From Lota lota (lineage: Eukaryota > Chordata > Actinopteri > Gadiformes > Lotidae), in the NCBI GenBank assembly GCA_026745465.1, contig JACYXH010000477.1, positions 542,501 through 606,500 on the forward strand: a stretch of 64,000 nucleotides of DNA, written 5' to 3'. Below, in pieces: positions 40,001-64,000 of the stretch; position 1 is the first letter of the stretch; every line of letters starts with the position of its first letter. The position numbers and the translations under genes are program-made. The notes below the pieces were generated by a model. It was not told where the DNA came from. It saw nothing but the letters and a program-made list of their open reading frames with translations, and made no database searches.

Positions 40001-43000
40001 GTTTCATCGTTTTTTTTTTTTTTTGCCAGACAACAAAAATCCTACACATGGGTCCTTGGGTACACAAGCACAACCAACAACACTGACGATGCCATTGGAA
40101 TGATTAAGTATATAATTAGGTATCCATTCACGGCACTGTGGTACATCGGTGTGTTGTAGGAAGCGGTAGAGGAGCTGCGGTCTCTGCTAGCTCAGACGGT
40201 GTACTGTCCTGATAGCCGGGGCCGATGGTGGGACAGACTGGCTCTGAACCTCCAGCAGCACCTCAAGCAACCTGAGCAGGTGAGCAACAATGGGCTCTAT
40301 GTTAAGCTGACCTGTAAAGTAGCTTAAGTTTATTATCCTGGGTTTAAATGGAATCTTCAAGGAAGATACGTGGGAGGCAGAGTTGAGCTGCTATTATAGC
40401 GCTACATCATGTTGAATTCACAAATATGAATTAGGTATGCAGTTGTTACTGTATTGATAACCCACTATGAATGCAATTGGATGCAGTGCCTCCACCTAAT
40501 ATTAAATTGTATTCTCACAAGAGTTTGAAGTAACTTTAATTCCAATATATTTTATTTAATACAGGCGAGGAGTTACTATATTCAAATAAGTACAATTCAA
40601 TGAACATTGAAAATAGATAAGGGGCTCCCTGAAAACCAAATAAAAGGGGGATGTATAAATAAAGAATAAGGTTATTGTCCTCATGAGGGGAGAGCAGTGG
40701 TTTTGGTACAGTGAGCAAAGGGGGGGGGGGGGGTTGTTTTAGGGTAGACGGGATGTTAGAAACACTGTGGCACACTAATGAGGAGAGACACTGGCAATGG
40801 AGAAAGAACTGGAAAACATTGTCAACGTTAGCCTGTCCTTGACTAGCTTGGTCACAGTTCACTTAGGTTGAACTCCTCAAGACGAAACACGTGCATTAAC
40901 TCAAAACAAGTCATGATTGCTCAGCTGGGTAATTTATATTAGAGAATATTAAGATATGAATAAACTGATAAATATATCGTAACCTGGCTCTGCCAAAACC
41001 TTTCTCCTTAAAATCCATTATCTCTCCCTCTTCTATCTTTTCGTTCATGTGGTCAATGTTGTTTGCCCCCCTCCTCCCCTTCCTTCTAAATGAATACAGG
41101 CAATTTGTGCTATCAGAGATGGGTTGTCAGACCCGCTGGTGAGGACAGGTCATCAGTTGTCCCTTCATCAGAGAGCAGTCAGGATGAAGGAGTCTCCTAG
41201 CATGAAGAAACACATTCTGAAGCTCAGAGAGCTGCCCACTATTGACGTTACGGATGTCACACACGTATGTTTGCATGCAATATCACAACTGGGTCCTCTT
41301 AATTAGATGTTCCTTAACCTGCATGCCATTTTTTCAAGAATAAAACCCATCAATGTATGGCTTAATCTACCCAGGGAATGTTTTTCTCTCTGAATCAATT
41401 TGATCTGTATTGAAGATGACAGGAAAATCAAATTTTGAACAACAATGATTCAATTCAACCTTAAAGGTTTTGGCCGGCTTGCTAAGACCCCAGGTTAATT
41501 GTTGATGTCATCTATTAATGTTTATTTTGAGATGTAAATCAGCCAGGATTTCTGTTAAACTCACCCCCTCTCGCTGAGTACTGGAATTATATTCCAAACG
41601 AGTGTTTAGCAGCACTCACATAGCTGTATTTATGTTGTGTCCAGCATAAGTAAGCACATACGAACTTCCCTGACTAGTATATTATATTTATATATTTTCT
41701 CCAAAAGTGCCCACAAACTAACAAATCCAAGTTTCGAATCGGTGTTTACACGCCACTTTGCATGCTCACCGACTTAGAGACGGAGAGGCCCGCAGTTAGA
41801 ATTCTTGAATGTTAAATGTCCTGGTCACGAGCAGGTTGGTGTATTTAGGATCAAAATGTGGATTTTGTATTGCTTCAACCCAACGGTTGCAATGGACTGG
41901 CTCAGTGGGGAAAAAGTGAAATTTGTGTTCAGTTGGCAGTCTTGTTCTATGTGCATTCATACAACCGGACCGGGAACTGAGCACTTAATTTAGATTCAGA
42001 AGTGATCAATTACGCTGTGTTCTAATCAGTTAAAAAACACCCCCTCATTATGAGTTGCACTGCACTCAGAATTCTGAATGATCACACATGCCTATAACAC
42101 AGCCACCATCTTCGCTCAGAATTCTAACTGCGCACCTCAGTCTCTAAGTCTGTGAGCATGCGTAATGGCGTATAAACACAGAATCGAAATTTATGGATTT
42201 GTTCATCTGTGGGCACTATTGAAGGAAACTACCTAGCCACGGCAGTTTGTATGCGTTTAATTCTGTTGGACAAAACATAGTACATACAGCTGTGGGAGCT
42301 GCCAAAGACTCGTTTGGAATAGAATGGATGTCAATGGCTCGCCAACTGCCCAATTTCAGAATATGTGTACTCAGGTAGAGGGGGTGAGTTGAACAAAAAT
42401 AATTGCTGATTTACATCTTGACATAGATAATGTCAACAATTAATCTAGGGTCTTAGCAAACTGGCCAAATCCTTTAAGAAAACAACTTAACATCCTGCAG
42501 GTTTGAACATGAAAAAATTTACCTGTGGGTACACTGGTCTCCTTCAGGTGACTATCCGAGGTCAGCTGTTTCCACATGAGGGGGGCACAGGGAAGTCCGT
42601 TTTCCTCATGCCTGCAGACCAGGGAGAAGAGCGCAGCAATGCCACTATTATGTGCTCCGTGGAAGAGCTGTCGCTGGCACACTACTGCAGGCAAGGTTTT
42701 GACCAAGGTACCCTCTGCTTCTCCCTGTCCATCCACAACATCCTGAAAATCTAGCTGTAAGTAAGTATGTGTTTCTATCATGCCGACTATAGGAATCCAC
42801 GGGGAGGGTTCAACATTCTCAACGCTGTTTGGCCTTCTATTATGGGATGTCATTTTCATGGAGGGTATTCCAGATGTTTTCCGAAATCCCTACCAGGTGT
42901 GTATGATAAGACTATTGTCTATTGATGTTGAATTATATCGATTCATCAACATGAAAAAAAAACTAAAAACACAAAATTCACACAAACATATGAACATGTT

Positions 43001-43918
43001 TATCTCCTCTCGCAGACCTGTCCGTTGGACCTTTTCACAGATTGTTTCTATGGGAACCGGAGAGAGCCTATTGAGACACGCGTGCAGTTGCTTCGTGAAG
43101 CTTCAGTGGAAGTGCTGCATAGCATGATGGAAGACGTGTGGACATGTCACATGGGCAAAGCGTGTTCACTGGTCAACTGGGAGCGCTTCTCTAGCCTGCA
43201 ACAGGCACAGGTAACGATCTTAAATGTTTTATACATCATACCATAGTGAGTTTGCTTGTGTTACTACTGCTGTATAACTAGCAAGAGAGTGGAAGTGGGC
43301 GAGCAGCACTGCACATACTCACAATATTCCCACCACATACAATATGTCTCTCAAATTTCATGAGCAGATCTAATGACAGATCAAATGTTGTCTAATCTGT
43401 CATTTAACAGTAGGAGATAGAAGTGGCTACAGGGAGTCTTTAATGACCTAATTGTTTATGTGTATTGTCTTGGCAGAGTCTGGTGTCATGTCTGGGTGGA
43501 GCTTTCTTGGCAGGAATGATCACACGCATGGCAAAGGATTACAGGCATTGCCGAGCAGGTCTGCCAGACTTAGTGGTGTGGAGCACATCTGCCGACAGCT
43601 ACAAAGTGAGATGACATCAAAGTTCAACTCTCTATTAAGCTTTCGGTTTTGTTTCTAGTATTAATGTTGCAACTCCTTGAACTCAGATTGTTTTTTATTA
43701 GCCAAGTGACAAAGGGCATGGCCCATGACCCTGAGCCCTGTGCACTGATGTGAATTATTTTTTTGTTTATGTGGTTGCAGTTGGTGGAGGTGAAGGGGCC
43801 GAGTGACCGGCTGTCCCAAAAACAGCAGATCTGGCTGGATGAGCTCCAGAAACTGGGGGCTGACGTGGAGGTGTGCCATGTGACCGCCATTGGAGCTAAA
43901 GGATTCTGTGTTGAATGA
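34022..43918 (+). CDS. fan1: Fanconi-associated nuclease 1
   Basis: Structure-specific 5' flap endo/exonuclease recruited by ubiquitinated FANCD2; acts in interstrand cross-link repair. Coding exons: 34022-35183, 35268-35408, 35510-35711, 35806-36039, 36441-36572, 39880-39988, 40160-40279, 41100-41264, 42548-42707, 42793-42896, 43016-43210, 43477-43605, 43781-43918. All phases agree; 996 aa, close to mammalian FAN1. The UBZ4 zinc finger is at about residues 43-65 ([21 protein letters not shown]). A disordered region follows, then the SAP region ([22 protein letters not shown]), the TPR-like region ([18 protein letters not shown]) and the VRR_nuc catalytic domain with [27 protein letters not shown] (catalytic Asp) and LVEVKGP (catalytic Glu and Lys). 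The catalytic residues are intact. It starts at the first ATG after a splice acceptor at 33998. Confidence 0.97.
36610..36790 (+). mobile_element. tRNA-derived SINE, best copy in the window
   Basis: A-box TAGTCCAGTGGTTATGG, B-box GGTTCGAACCC, then a non-tRNA body (CACAGCCTACCTGTAGGCATC, GAGCAACACCCCAGACCCC) and an A-rich end. This is a SINE rather than a tRNA gene, because no acceptor stem can be formed and related copies occur at 14590, 50040 and 50745. Lies in fan1 intron 6. Confidence 0.65.
36830..38960 (-). mobile_element. degenerate non-LTR retrotransposon (L2/Rex1-like LINE)
   Basis: On the minus strand, an endonuclease-like stretch at about 38575-38950 ([20 protein letters not shown], then [15 protein letters not shown] and [13 protein letters not shown]) precedes a reverse-transcriptase stretch at 37494-37742 ([20 protein letters not shown] then IYFSSAFNI). 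The 3' end near 36840 carries CCTCTTGGGGACAATAAAG, a typical LINE end of this group. Stops and frameshifts break both domains and much of the RT is missing, so the element is dead. It fills most of fan1 intron 6, antisense to the gene. Confidence 0.75.
41461..42483. mobile_element. long inverted repeat (foldback transposon-like), arms about 345 bp
   Basis: The stretch 41461-41803 pairs with the reverse complement of 42125-42483. Left GGCTTGCTAAGACCC pairs with right GGGTCTTAGCAAACTGGCC. Left TTAATTGTTGATGTCATCTA pairs with right TAATGTCAACAATTAATC. Left TTCCAAACGAGT pairs with right ACTCGTTTGGAA. Left CATGCTCACCGACTTAGAGAC pairs with right GTCTCTAAGTCTGTGAGCATG. The spacer is about 320 bases without a clear ORF. 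It lies in fan1 intron 9 (41265-42547). Confidence 0.75.
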
Positions 43919-45086
43919 AAAGAATGCCATGGTATTTTATTGTATTGTACATTTAAACTGGACTGAAGCTTACTATTTGTGGGCTATGAAGGACAATCGA
44001 TTGCCATCAACCGTAAAAGTCTGTTCAATTATAATGTAAGAATAATAAAGTTTGGTATTATTAATGAGCTGTAATTAAAAGTGAACAATTGTAGATAATA
44101 TTATTTGCCATGGTTAAAAATTTATATTGGCTTACAATGTGCTTACTTTCCATGTAGAAAATAACATGCCATTAAACACTTTTTTCTATTTGGACCGCCA
44201 TTTCATTTAACCCTACTCTATAACAAATACAATCCACAGTTTCAACCACAGGCCTTTGCCAGGAAAACTGGTGAAAGGGAGCCTTAAATAAACTTTAATC
44301 AAGATGTTTGTAATTTGCTCTTTTGTTAACATATTCAGTGCCAGCTCTATTGAAAATGTGTTCTCGTTACCTGTAAAGAGGAAATTAAAGACCAAATAAA
44401 ATTGTATTTGGAGATATGGCATTGTACTGTATCTTAAGGATAATAGGATAATAAACTTGACTTTCATAACCGGTGGAGATCTCAAGCCACTGCTGATGTT
44501 AGTTTTAGACCGGTATCATTAATGGATTCCATTTAACAGCATCATATGTTTAGCATGTTTCTACCTAATATGGCCACTCAAAGAGATTTATTTGTTGTGT
44601 CTTACATTCCCCAATGCAAGGGAGCAGTATTGAGTTAAGTGTTTAGCTCAAGGACACTTCAACAAGCCAGAAGGGAGCTTGACAAACGACCCAGTCAACC
44701 CCCTGAGATACTGTTGCCACTTACATACTTGGCTGATGATTAATATGCATTACTTTGACTTTGTGCCTTTCACACTGTACAAAGCTTCTTCTGTTACCAT
44801 AAACACTCAATATCCCGTAAGGCAGTTGAAATAACACGTCTGGGCCCATAATTATTGAATGGTTGAAACGAATGGAATTCGTAATGTATATTCGTGCAAT
44901 AGTTAGAAAAGGTTAGTAAAACATGTCGATTTTAACATTATTTTTGAGAGAAATGTGTGACGAGATGACACTACGTCTGACGTAGCGGCGTCCAAGAGAG
45001 GGAGGCGGTGAGAGGAAGCTGCAATAAACACAAGGCGTCTGCGCCTAAGTAGGACAAAAAGTGAGAGCGGCATCAATGCTCTAACA
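43919..45086. other. fan1 3' UTR, spacer and adam10 promoter/5' UTR
   Basis: The fan1 3' end is followed by about 0.9 kb without recognisable genes. The last 150 bases before the adam10 ATG are GC-richer and probably hold its TATA-less promoter and 5' UTR. Confidence 0.5.
44044..44049 (+). terminator. fan1: fan1 poly(A) signal
   Basis: AATAAA about 125 bases after the fan1 stop codon. Confidence 0.65.
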
Positions 45087-57219
<12,133 letters not shown>

Positions 57220-57681
57220 GGTCCCCCCCCCCCCCCCACCCCGGCGGGGCCACCTCCACCTACCCACCACACTAAGCCCCCCCCCCCCCGTCTCCTCTCC
57301 CACCCCTTGATCCTCAACCCCCCCTCCCCCCACTTCCCCTCAATGCCTTGGCTCCTCCTCGTGCCTACAGTGGGAAAATACGACACTCCTCCATCCAAAG
57401 AAAAGCCGAACGCGTCGTCAGTCACCGTTAACATCCTCCATCCACACTCAAGGGGACCCCGGACCCTCGAGGGAAAGGGAGAAGCAAACCAACTGGAACC
57501 ACTTTAACTTTTGCAGTCCATCGAGGCGCCTAGCTCTTTGTGGAGGGGACTCCACTGTCAGCCATTTTGCTCAGTGTGACCTGGTGTCTTTTTTTTTTTT
57601 CAACACCTTTTCTTTTTCTCTCATTTGTTTCAAAAGGAGTGCCAAGGAGTAAAGGAAACATGTGTAGATCTAGTACATTGT

Positions 57682-57731
<50 letters not shown>

Positions 57732-58043
57732 CTGTGTGTTGTCCTTTTATCGTCTTCTTGAATGGCACGCCCGTGGCTGCTGGTGAATTGCCGCGTGCTT
57801 TTCGGTTGCCACTCTATTGCCAGGAATTGGGAGACACTCCGTGGGGGTGGGGATCCACAGCACTTTTATTTTGTGATGATTTTTTAAACACGTTCCAAAT
57901 GGCAAAGAATCACAGGCTCTGGTCTCTCTTGCAGACAAAGTTCTCTGCATGTGACTGTACAGATGACATGTATCATATGTGAAGACAAACTATTTCTTCT
58001 ACTATAAATGTAATGATTAACTTTTAAAAAGGTTTTCTTTGTT

Positions 58044-58047
<4 letters not shown>

Positions 58048-58076
<29 letters not shown>
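58048..58076. repeat. poly-T run
   Basis: Nearly 30 T within the adam10 3' UTR. On the minus strand it could be the A-tail of a retrotransposed fragment, but no element body was recognised. Confidence 0.85.
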
Positions 58077-58079
<3 letters not shown>

Positions 58080-58168
58080 ATTCTTCAGTTAGTGCTCTCA
58101 GGACTCTAACCCACATGAAGGTGTATGCATCATAATGGAGTTCCTTGGACGTGGCACGTGAGGAACTG

Positions 58169-58310
<142 letters not shown>

Positions 58311-60892
58311 GCACGCATGGACCTATTGCAATTGTCTGTTCACACTTTTGGAACATGATGAAGGACACTACGAAGAACACTATATCCTAGCTTTTTATTT
58401 TATTTTTCCTTTTTGGACCATCACATGTGAATAACTTTTTTGTGTGTTTTGCTTTCATCCAATCTTTTTCTTTTTTGCTAACATCTCGTGTTTTCTTTAC
58501 TTTAGCAAGTTTCTGTAAAGCGTTGTGGGAAAGGGAGCAACACTAGTTTCATGAAACGCCTTGTATTGTCTATAATATATATCTTTTTTCCGTTATTGAT
58601 ATCGAGGAATGAATAACCACTAACTGATAACGGATAAATCGTCTTACCTGGTCAAATATGAAACGAAGGCTCGGAGCGCAAAAAACAAACCTTGTGTTCC
58701 TCTATCGGAAGGGTCTCTGGGGTCCGCCATCTCTACAGATGTGCATGGCCATCGCCGTGGTAACAAACACAATGATTGGATGGGTTGCTCAGGGCTCAGA
58801 TTCCACAAACCCTCAATCCTTGGCATCACAGGTGTGTGTGTGCGCTCGTGTAATGATCGCTGGTCAGGAGCAGGGCTCAGTATGTCGCCTGGATGACTGA
58901 CTGTGGTAAAGACCCCATTTGATCTAGTGTAATTTGTCACAGAGCTATAATAGAAGGGTGTAAACATAATACATTAAAAAGGGACTCTAGTAGGGGATGT
59001 ACAAAAAGATGTGAGGTGACATCATTCTTCTGATTAAGTCTTGAGATCAATATTTTTTTTTAAGGAATTTATTCAATGTGGGCATGCAGACACATTTCTT
59101 AAATGTGATAAATAATTGACAAAGGTCTGTAATATTTGTCTCAAGTAATCACTTTTTGCTTCCTTAGCTGATATAATTAAATAACATGGAACAATGTGAG
59201 GAGGAATGTTATTCCATTGTACTGTCGCGCTATACACAAAAAATCCTGTAGTGTTTCGAAGTGGATCCAAGTGGCATTTTTTTTATTTTGAAAAACCAAG
59301 TACACTTACCTCTTAGCCATCCAAGGCATCTGTGGGTGCCCATCTTCTTCATTGACATACAAATAATAGTTTGTGTCATGTCTTTTCTTTTTTTTTTTAA
59401 CCCAGTCCTTGTTGAAATGTTAACTGTCATTTTATCAGGGCCGTGTGCAGCCCGGCCCTATGGGGGGCTCCGATCTCACGGGCCTCAATACACCATGCCT
59501 TCAGAAACCATGATGCAGGGGCTCTTTGCAAAACGGTGCATTCGCACCATGTCCTGTTAATCATTTTTACTCGTTACATCTTTTGAATAGTGGTACTATT
59601 TCATTTGGAACTTTTTGCCGTGTACGCCAGCTATTTCAAAAGTCCACTCAAAATGTTAAACCTGACCGTCAGTAATCCTAAAGATGAGAAACACAATGTT
59701 TTTGGTGCTACTCTTGTGGTAAGTTAGTTCGGTGCAGATGTCTAAACAAGATAAATATTTGGAGGATAGCCAATTTAACAACTAAGCTAAAAAGAAAACA
59801 CTACTTTTGAACATACGGTGATTATTTGTGAATATACTGTCTGATTGTATCATTGTTTTAAAAGTCTGGGTTGTACAAACTGCAAACCGATCCTTTTATT
59901 CCATCCACAAGCTCGTCAGTGTAAGTCACTTTGAGCATCACCTGGGTAGAAAGAACCCTGAAGGATTCTAGGGCCACTGCAGTGAGCCCCTTCTTCAACT
60001 ATTTAACCTCAGTCCGTTTGTTACATTATTTGTTGTTTTGTTTTCTCTCAATGTATTGGCATGAGAGTTAAAATGCTAAATTAACGCTTAAGAAAATGGA
60101 TATGGGCACACAGTTTGGAATGGCTCTTCATTAGTCTTATTGCACCAGTATGAAAGTTCCACACACCAACTGCCGCTGTACAGAGCATTTAATTGGCTGA
60201 AGAGGCAGCCGTGCATCTGCCTCAGGGGACTAAGTATCTTATGTCCTCATAGTGTTTATTCCGGTCGTAAAGACTTATTTCATGACTCCATGTTGTATCT
60301 ATTCTCATGTCTATCACACCCATCATGTTTTAGTGATCAAATATGAGCATTTGGACTCGTACTGCTTGTCCCTGTTGGCCATTTATTTGACATCACCGAG
60401 GAATGGGGTTTTAAAAAGGTTGAAACGGTTCTAGAACTCCTCATCGACGTGGTCTGTACAAAGCGGAGACATCTTTTTGATTCCATCGTCAAGGCTACGT
60501 CCCTACAGTTAGCCTTGGCTATATAAATATAAACTTGTACAGTACCCAGAGAATTTGCATTTCATTTGAAGATGAAAATTACATTTTGATACGTCTGTTT
60601 TTTTTTAATCTAATTCTGGAGTAAAATGTTGAAAGATGTTCATGTGTGATCAACCCTCTTATAAGTTATTCATGTTACTATGTGTGCTAGTTCAAATAAG
60701 ATTTGATTATAATACCTTTCCTCCACCCATCGTCAATGGAAAAAAAAGAAAGAAAAAAAAACATTCAGTGTAATCGATTTATTGTTGCATTTTTTATTTT
60801 GTCTTATTCTGTGGCAAGGGTGTGGGGAGAAGAAAAAAATGCCTGTAAATTTGACTTTCCATTTTTATTTTCTAGTCTTGATTCTAGTTTTG

Positions 60893-60898
60893 AATAAA
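60893..60898 (+). terminator. adam10: adam10 poly(A) signal
   Basis: AATAAA in a T-rich context about 3.7 kb after the stop codon. Confidence 0.55.
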
Positions 60899-60900
60899 CG

Positions 60901-62139
60901 TGCACTGAAATGTCCAAATTGAGTTGAAATGTTGTAGGTGATGTAGGCCGAAAGAACACGAGTAAAAAGTAAAAACTACTGTCTGATTTTAATGTTCACT
61001 GTGTTTTATACAGTATCAGAAATTTTTGTTCACTTTGAACATTTTTACTAAAAAGAAAAAAAGAAAAAAATCTAATTGTATTGTGCAAAGAGATGTAATT
61101 TTTTGGAGTACTTGAAATGCATTAATTAAAAGACACGATCAAAATAAACTAGACCCCTGTTTAATGTCTCACCTGACTGCTCTGGTTTGGTTATTGGATA
61201 ATTTTGCCTAATATTCAACAGTTAACCGCTACGTTTTCATAGTTCTTGTCAATTAATTTCCATACTTTGATGTTTCAAGTTTTGCACTGGTGTGCTCATG
61301 AATCAACAACAAAGAAAGCAAGAGCGTCAACTGATTCCTTTGACGTGGAATTCTATGAAATGGCCCCTTTCCCGTGTTTCCCTTCTGAGATGCGTTCCCA
61401 TGTCGACAAAGGGGCTAACGGACGTTTTCATTCGTCTGCGATGACCTCTTGTTTGTGACAGAACAACCATGGTCCTGCTGCTTCCTGTCGTCTCCCGAGC
61501 ATGTATCCGTGGAGGATAACGGCGAACCTCGTTTCCTTTTCCGTCTCGACAGCCCGTGCAGTAGCGGCATATGAACGGCAGAGAGAGCAACACGTGCAAA
61601 ATGGCGACGTGAAACGGAAGTTTCCTTCCACCCCGCCAACAAAACAAATGCACTACTACCATATGTTCGTTCCTTACAGCAGTATTTTGAGGATAAATCG
61701 GCAAAAAAGCAACCATACTTGAAATAAATATGACTTCTTCTCATGCATGAATTGGCGTTCAAGTTTTCATCTTTATTTTTACACTTAACATATCGTTATT
61801 AGAAGAGGAAATTAATAGACTAATGGACGTCAGCTGATGATGGGACAATGGTAGTCAATTGTAGGCCTAACGGTACATGCAGTCACGCCTATCATGGTGG
61901 AAACATGCACGTGTAAACGCAATGGAACGTGACACCATATTGATTTTCAATGTGGATCCTTCTGTCTAATCACTGGTTGTGCCCTTTGTGGCGTGTGCAA
62001 TCTAACAAACAACAGTGGCACGATATGTTGTACACTATGTTGGAGCAAGCAGTGGTCAGGCAGTGACCGGTGGTCCACGTGTTGTCCACAATGTAACCAC
62101 TTTTCTCACAGTCCTCACAGTCCTCACAACATTCTCCTT

Positions 62140-62175
<36 letters not shown>

Positions 62176-63164
62176 TTGTCCAAAACAATGCACCAATCGA
62201 GATAAATCCAATGATGCTACTATAAGTGGTTCAGTGGATGATGTCAAGATGAACAAAGCCTGGCTTTGTCTCTAGTTGTAAATGATGTCACCATCTTTCA
62301 AGTGTCTCCCACATATAGTATACAACCCTGTGTCTAATTCATGACCAAAGAGGTTATATACATGTTAATAGAAAGATTGTAGTTTGTAGGATTATGCTAT
62401 AATTATTGTGCAAATAAATGAATCAGTTTACTATATAACCCACGGAGGGTAATTGTATACGTTTATTTTCCTTTAGGCCTACATAAATAACACCAAACCA
62501 AGATGAAAATCAACATTAGTTGAATGGGGGTTACAACTTTGCAGTCTGCCATGGATGGCAATATTATGCAAAATATGTTTTTTATTAGTTTAGTTTTAGG
62601 GTAATGCTATGGGGCTACATTATTTGACATATGGCATATTTAAAAAAAGAAATATATTTCGAACCCATTTTTAATTAAGACAAGCCTCAACTTCAGAAAT
62701 TTTAACAATGGTACTTTGATTAAATTATTAATCAAAACAGAAAAAATAAAAAGCATGCAAGTAAATAGAGCACTACAGTCCTAAATAATCACACTAACAT
62801 GATGAGCATAATATTAGAACCAAATTCATATTACAGAAAATGATTGCTCTAAAATCTAGTGCATTCTAGGTCAGGGTATTTCACATATCACTGTTATTTA
62901 CAAGACATTATTTACAACACAAATATGTTCTTTAAATAATAGACATACAGGACTTTTCATAAAAATAAAAAAAGAAGTCTGAATAGAGCCAACATTTTTG
63001 TTGCAGCCTTATTGTCTTTGAAAATGTATTTTATGCACAATGTCTTGTTGAAAACTCCTGTTTGCGCAATAGTCAATAACTCAAAACTTGTTTTATAGTC
63101 TATCCAGCTAAAAACAAACTCAAACAGATTTAGAATTGGAGATCATATTAAGAAAGCAGTGCGT
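60901..63164. other. intergenic region downstream of adam10
   Basis: No gene supported. Contains an uninterrupted C35 run (62141-62175) and AT-rich single-copy-looking DNA. Confidence 0.5.
62141..62175. repeat. poly-C homopolymer (35)
   Basis: Thirty-five consecutive C. Confidence 0.95.
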
Positions 63165-64000
63165 GTCCATAGTTATGTTAGCAAGATAGGTCATGTTATG
63201 TTATAATGTTATGTTAAAATGCTGTTATGGTTATAGCCACACCGTTCAGCTCATGGCGATCAACTTGGGTATGATGTTATGGTGTTATGTTATAGCCACA
63301 CCGTTTAGCTCATGGCGATCAACTTGGGTATGTTGTGACGTTATGTTTAGATGTTATGTTATGATATAATATTATGTTAAGGTAAAGAGTAGTTATTATG
63401 TGATATTATGTTATGATTTTTATGTAATAGCCACATCATGTAGCTTATGGCAATCATCTTGATTATGTTATGTTATGTTATGTTATATTATTATGTTATA
63501 ATGGTATGTTATTGCCTTTTAGCTCATGGTGATCATCTCCGTTACGTTATAATTGTTTGCTATGGTAAAATGTCGTGTTATGATGTTATGTTATTGCAAC
63601 ACCGTTAAGCTCATGGTGATGGTCTGGATTATGTTATAATGTTATTATGTTACGTTGTCATGTTACGTTAATATGTTATGTTATAAGTTAATGTTCCTAT
63701 GTTATGGCCACACCGTTTAGCTCATGGTCATCTTCTTGGTCATGTAATGTCATAATATTATGTTATGATGTAATGTTATAGCCAAACTGTTAAGCTCATG
63801 GTGATTATCTTTATTATATTATGTTATGTTATGATAATATGTTGTAGCCACACCATTTAGCTCATGTTATGTTATAATGTTATGTAATGATGTAATTGTA
63901 TGTTATAATGTAATGTAATTATGTTATGTTATCATGGTATGATGTTATTTTATAGAAACACTGCTTAGCTCATGGCGATCATCTCATATTTGTCCTTGAG
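63165..64000. repeat. degenerate tandem array: TTATG pentamers plus a 30-40 bp core
   Basis: At least nine units of 50-135 bases. Each has a core close to GCCACACCGTTTAGCTCATGG followed by CGATCATCTTGG, then a variable run of ATGTT/TTATG repeats. Cores occur near 63240, 63300, 63430, 63520, 63600, 63710, 63785, 63850 and 63960. The array continues to the window edge. Confidence 0.8.
63965..64000 (-). CDS. possible C-terminus of an unidentified minus-strand gene (partial)
   Basis: The last 36 bases read on the minus strand as LKDKYEMIAMS followed by TAA, with ordinary coding codon usage, and the frame is open to the window edge. The stop and last codons are the same sequence as the core of the adjoining array, so this may be a coding end that seeded the array, or only one more array unit. 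No family is recognised. Confidence 0.25.
   Translation of the reverse strand, partial: LKDKYEMIAMS

Overview
The window is nuclear DNA from a bony fish. The spliced vertebrate genes have short introns and vertebrate-type exon structure. There are tRNA-headed SINEs, LINE fragments of types common in teleosts, and very dense, very long simple repeats (CA, CT, GGA, and C homopolymers of 30 or more). That repeat load resembles what is reported for gadiform (cod-like) genomes, but the species is an inference only.

Layout. (1) 1-3084: repeat-rich DNA with the first two coding exons of an unidentified minus-strand CARD protein and one candidate plus-strand exon. (2) 3085-6607: AT-rich intergenic DNA with a foldback element. 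(3) 6608-20873, minus: duox, 33 coding exons. (4) 20874-22226: shared head-to-head promoter region with a TATA box on the duoxa side. (5) 22227-24173, plus: duoxa, the DUOX maturation factor. (6) 25975-32221, minus: apba2 (Mint-2/X11-beta), 11 coding exons. (7) 34022-43918, plus: fan1, 13 coding exons, with an intronic LINE and an intronic long inverted repeat. (8) 45087-57219, plus: adam10, 16 coding exons and a 3.7-kb repeat-rich 3' UTR. (9) 60.9-64.0 kb: intergenic DNA ending in a degenerate tandem array whose unit matches the possible last codons of a minus-strand gene running out of the window.

Exon boundaries were placed by following GT-AG sites and checking that reading phase carries from exon to exon. 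apba2 (879 aa), fan1 (996 aa) and adam10 (783 aa) read through without a break. duox (about 1537 aa conceptually) carries a +1 and a -1 indel, and duoxa (about 319 aa) a -1 indel. All three lesions fall in the two genes that form a single enzyme complex (DUOX needs DUOXA to leave the ER and make H2O2). That is either decay of the whole complex or a coincidence of assembly errors, and it is the observation most worth checking.

Other points of interest: at least seven duox 3' splice sites use a microsatellite or homopolymer as their pyrimidine tract; a SINE lies against an adam10 splice acceptor; a glycine run of microsatellite origin sits inside apba2; and fan1 intron 9 holds a near-palindrome of about 1 kb.
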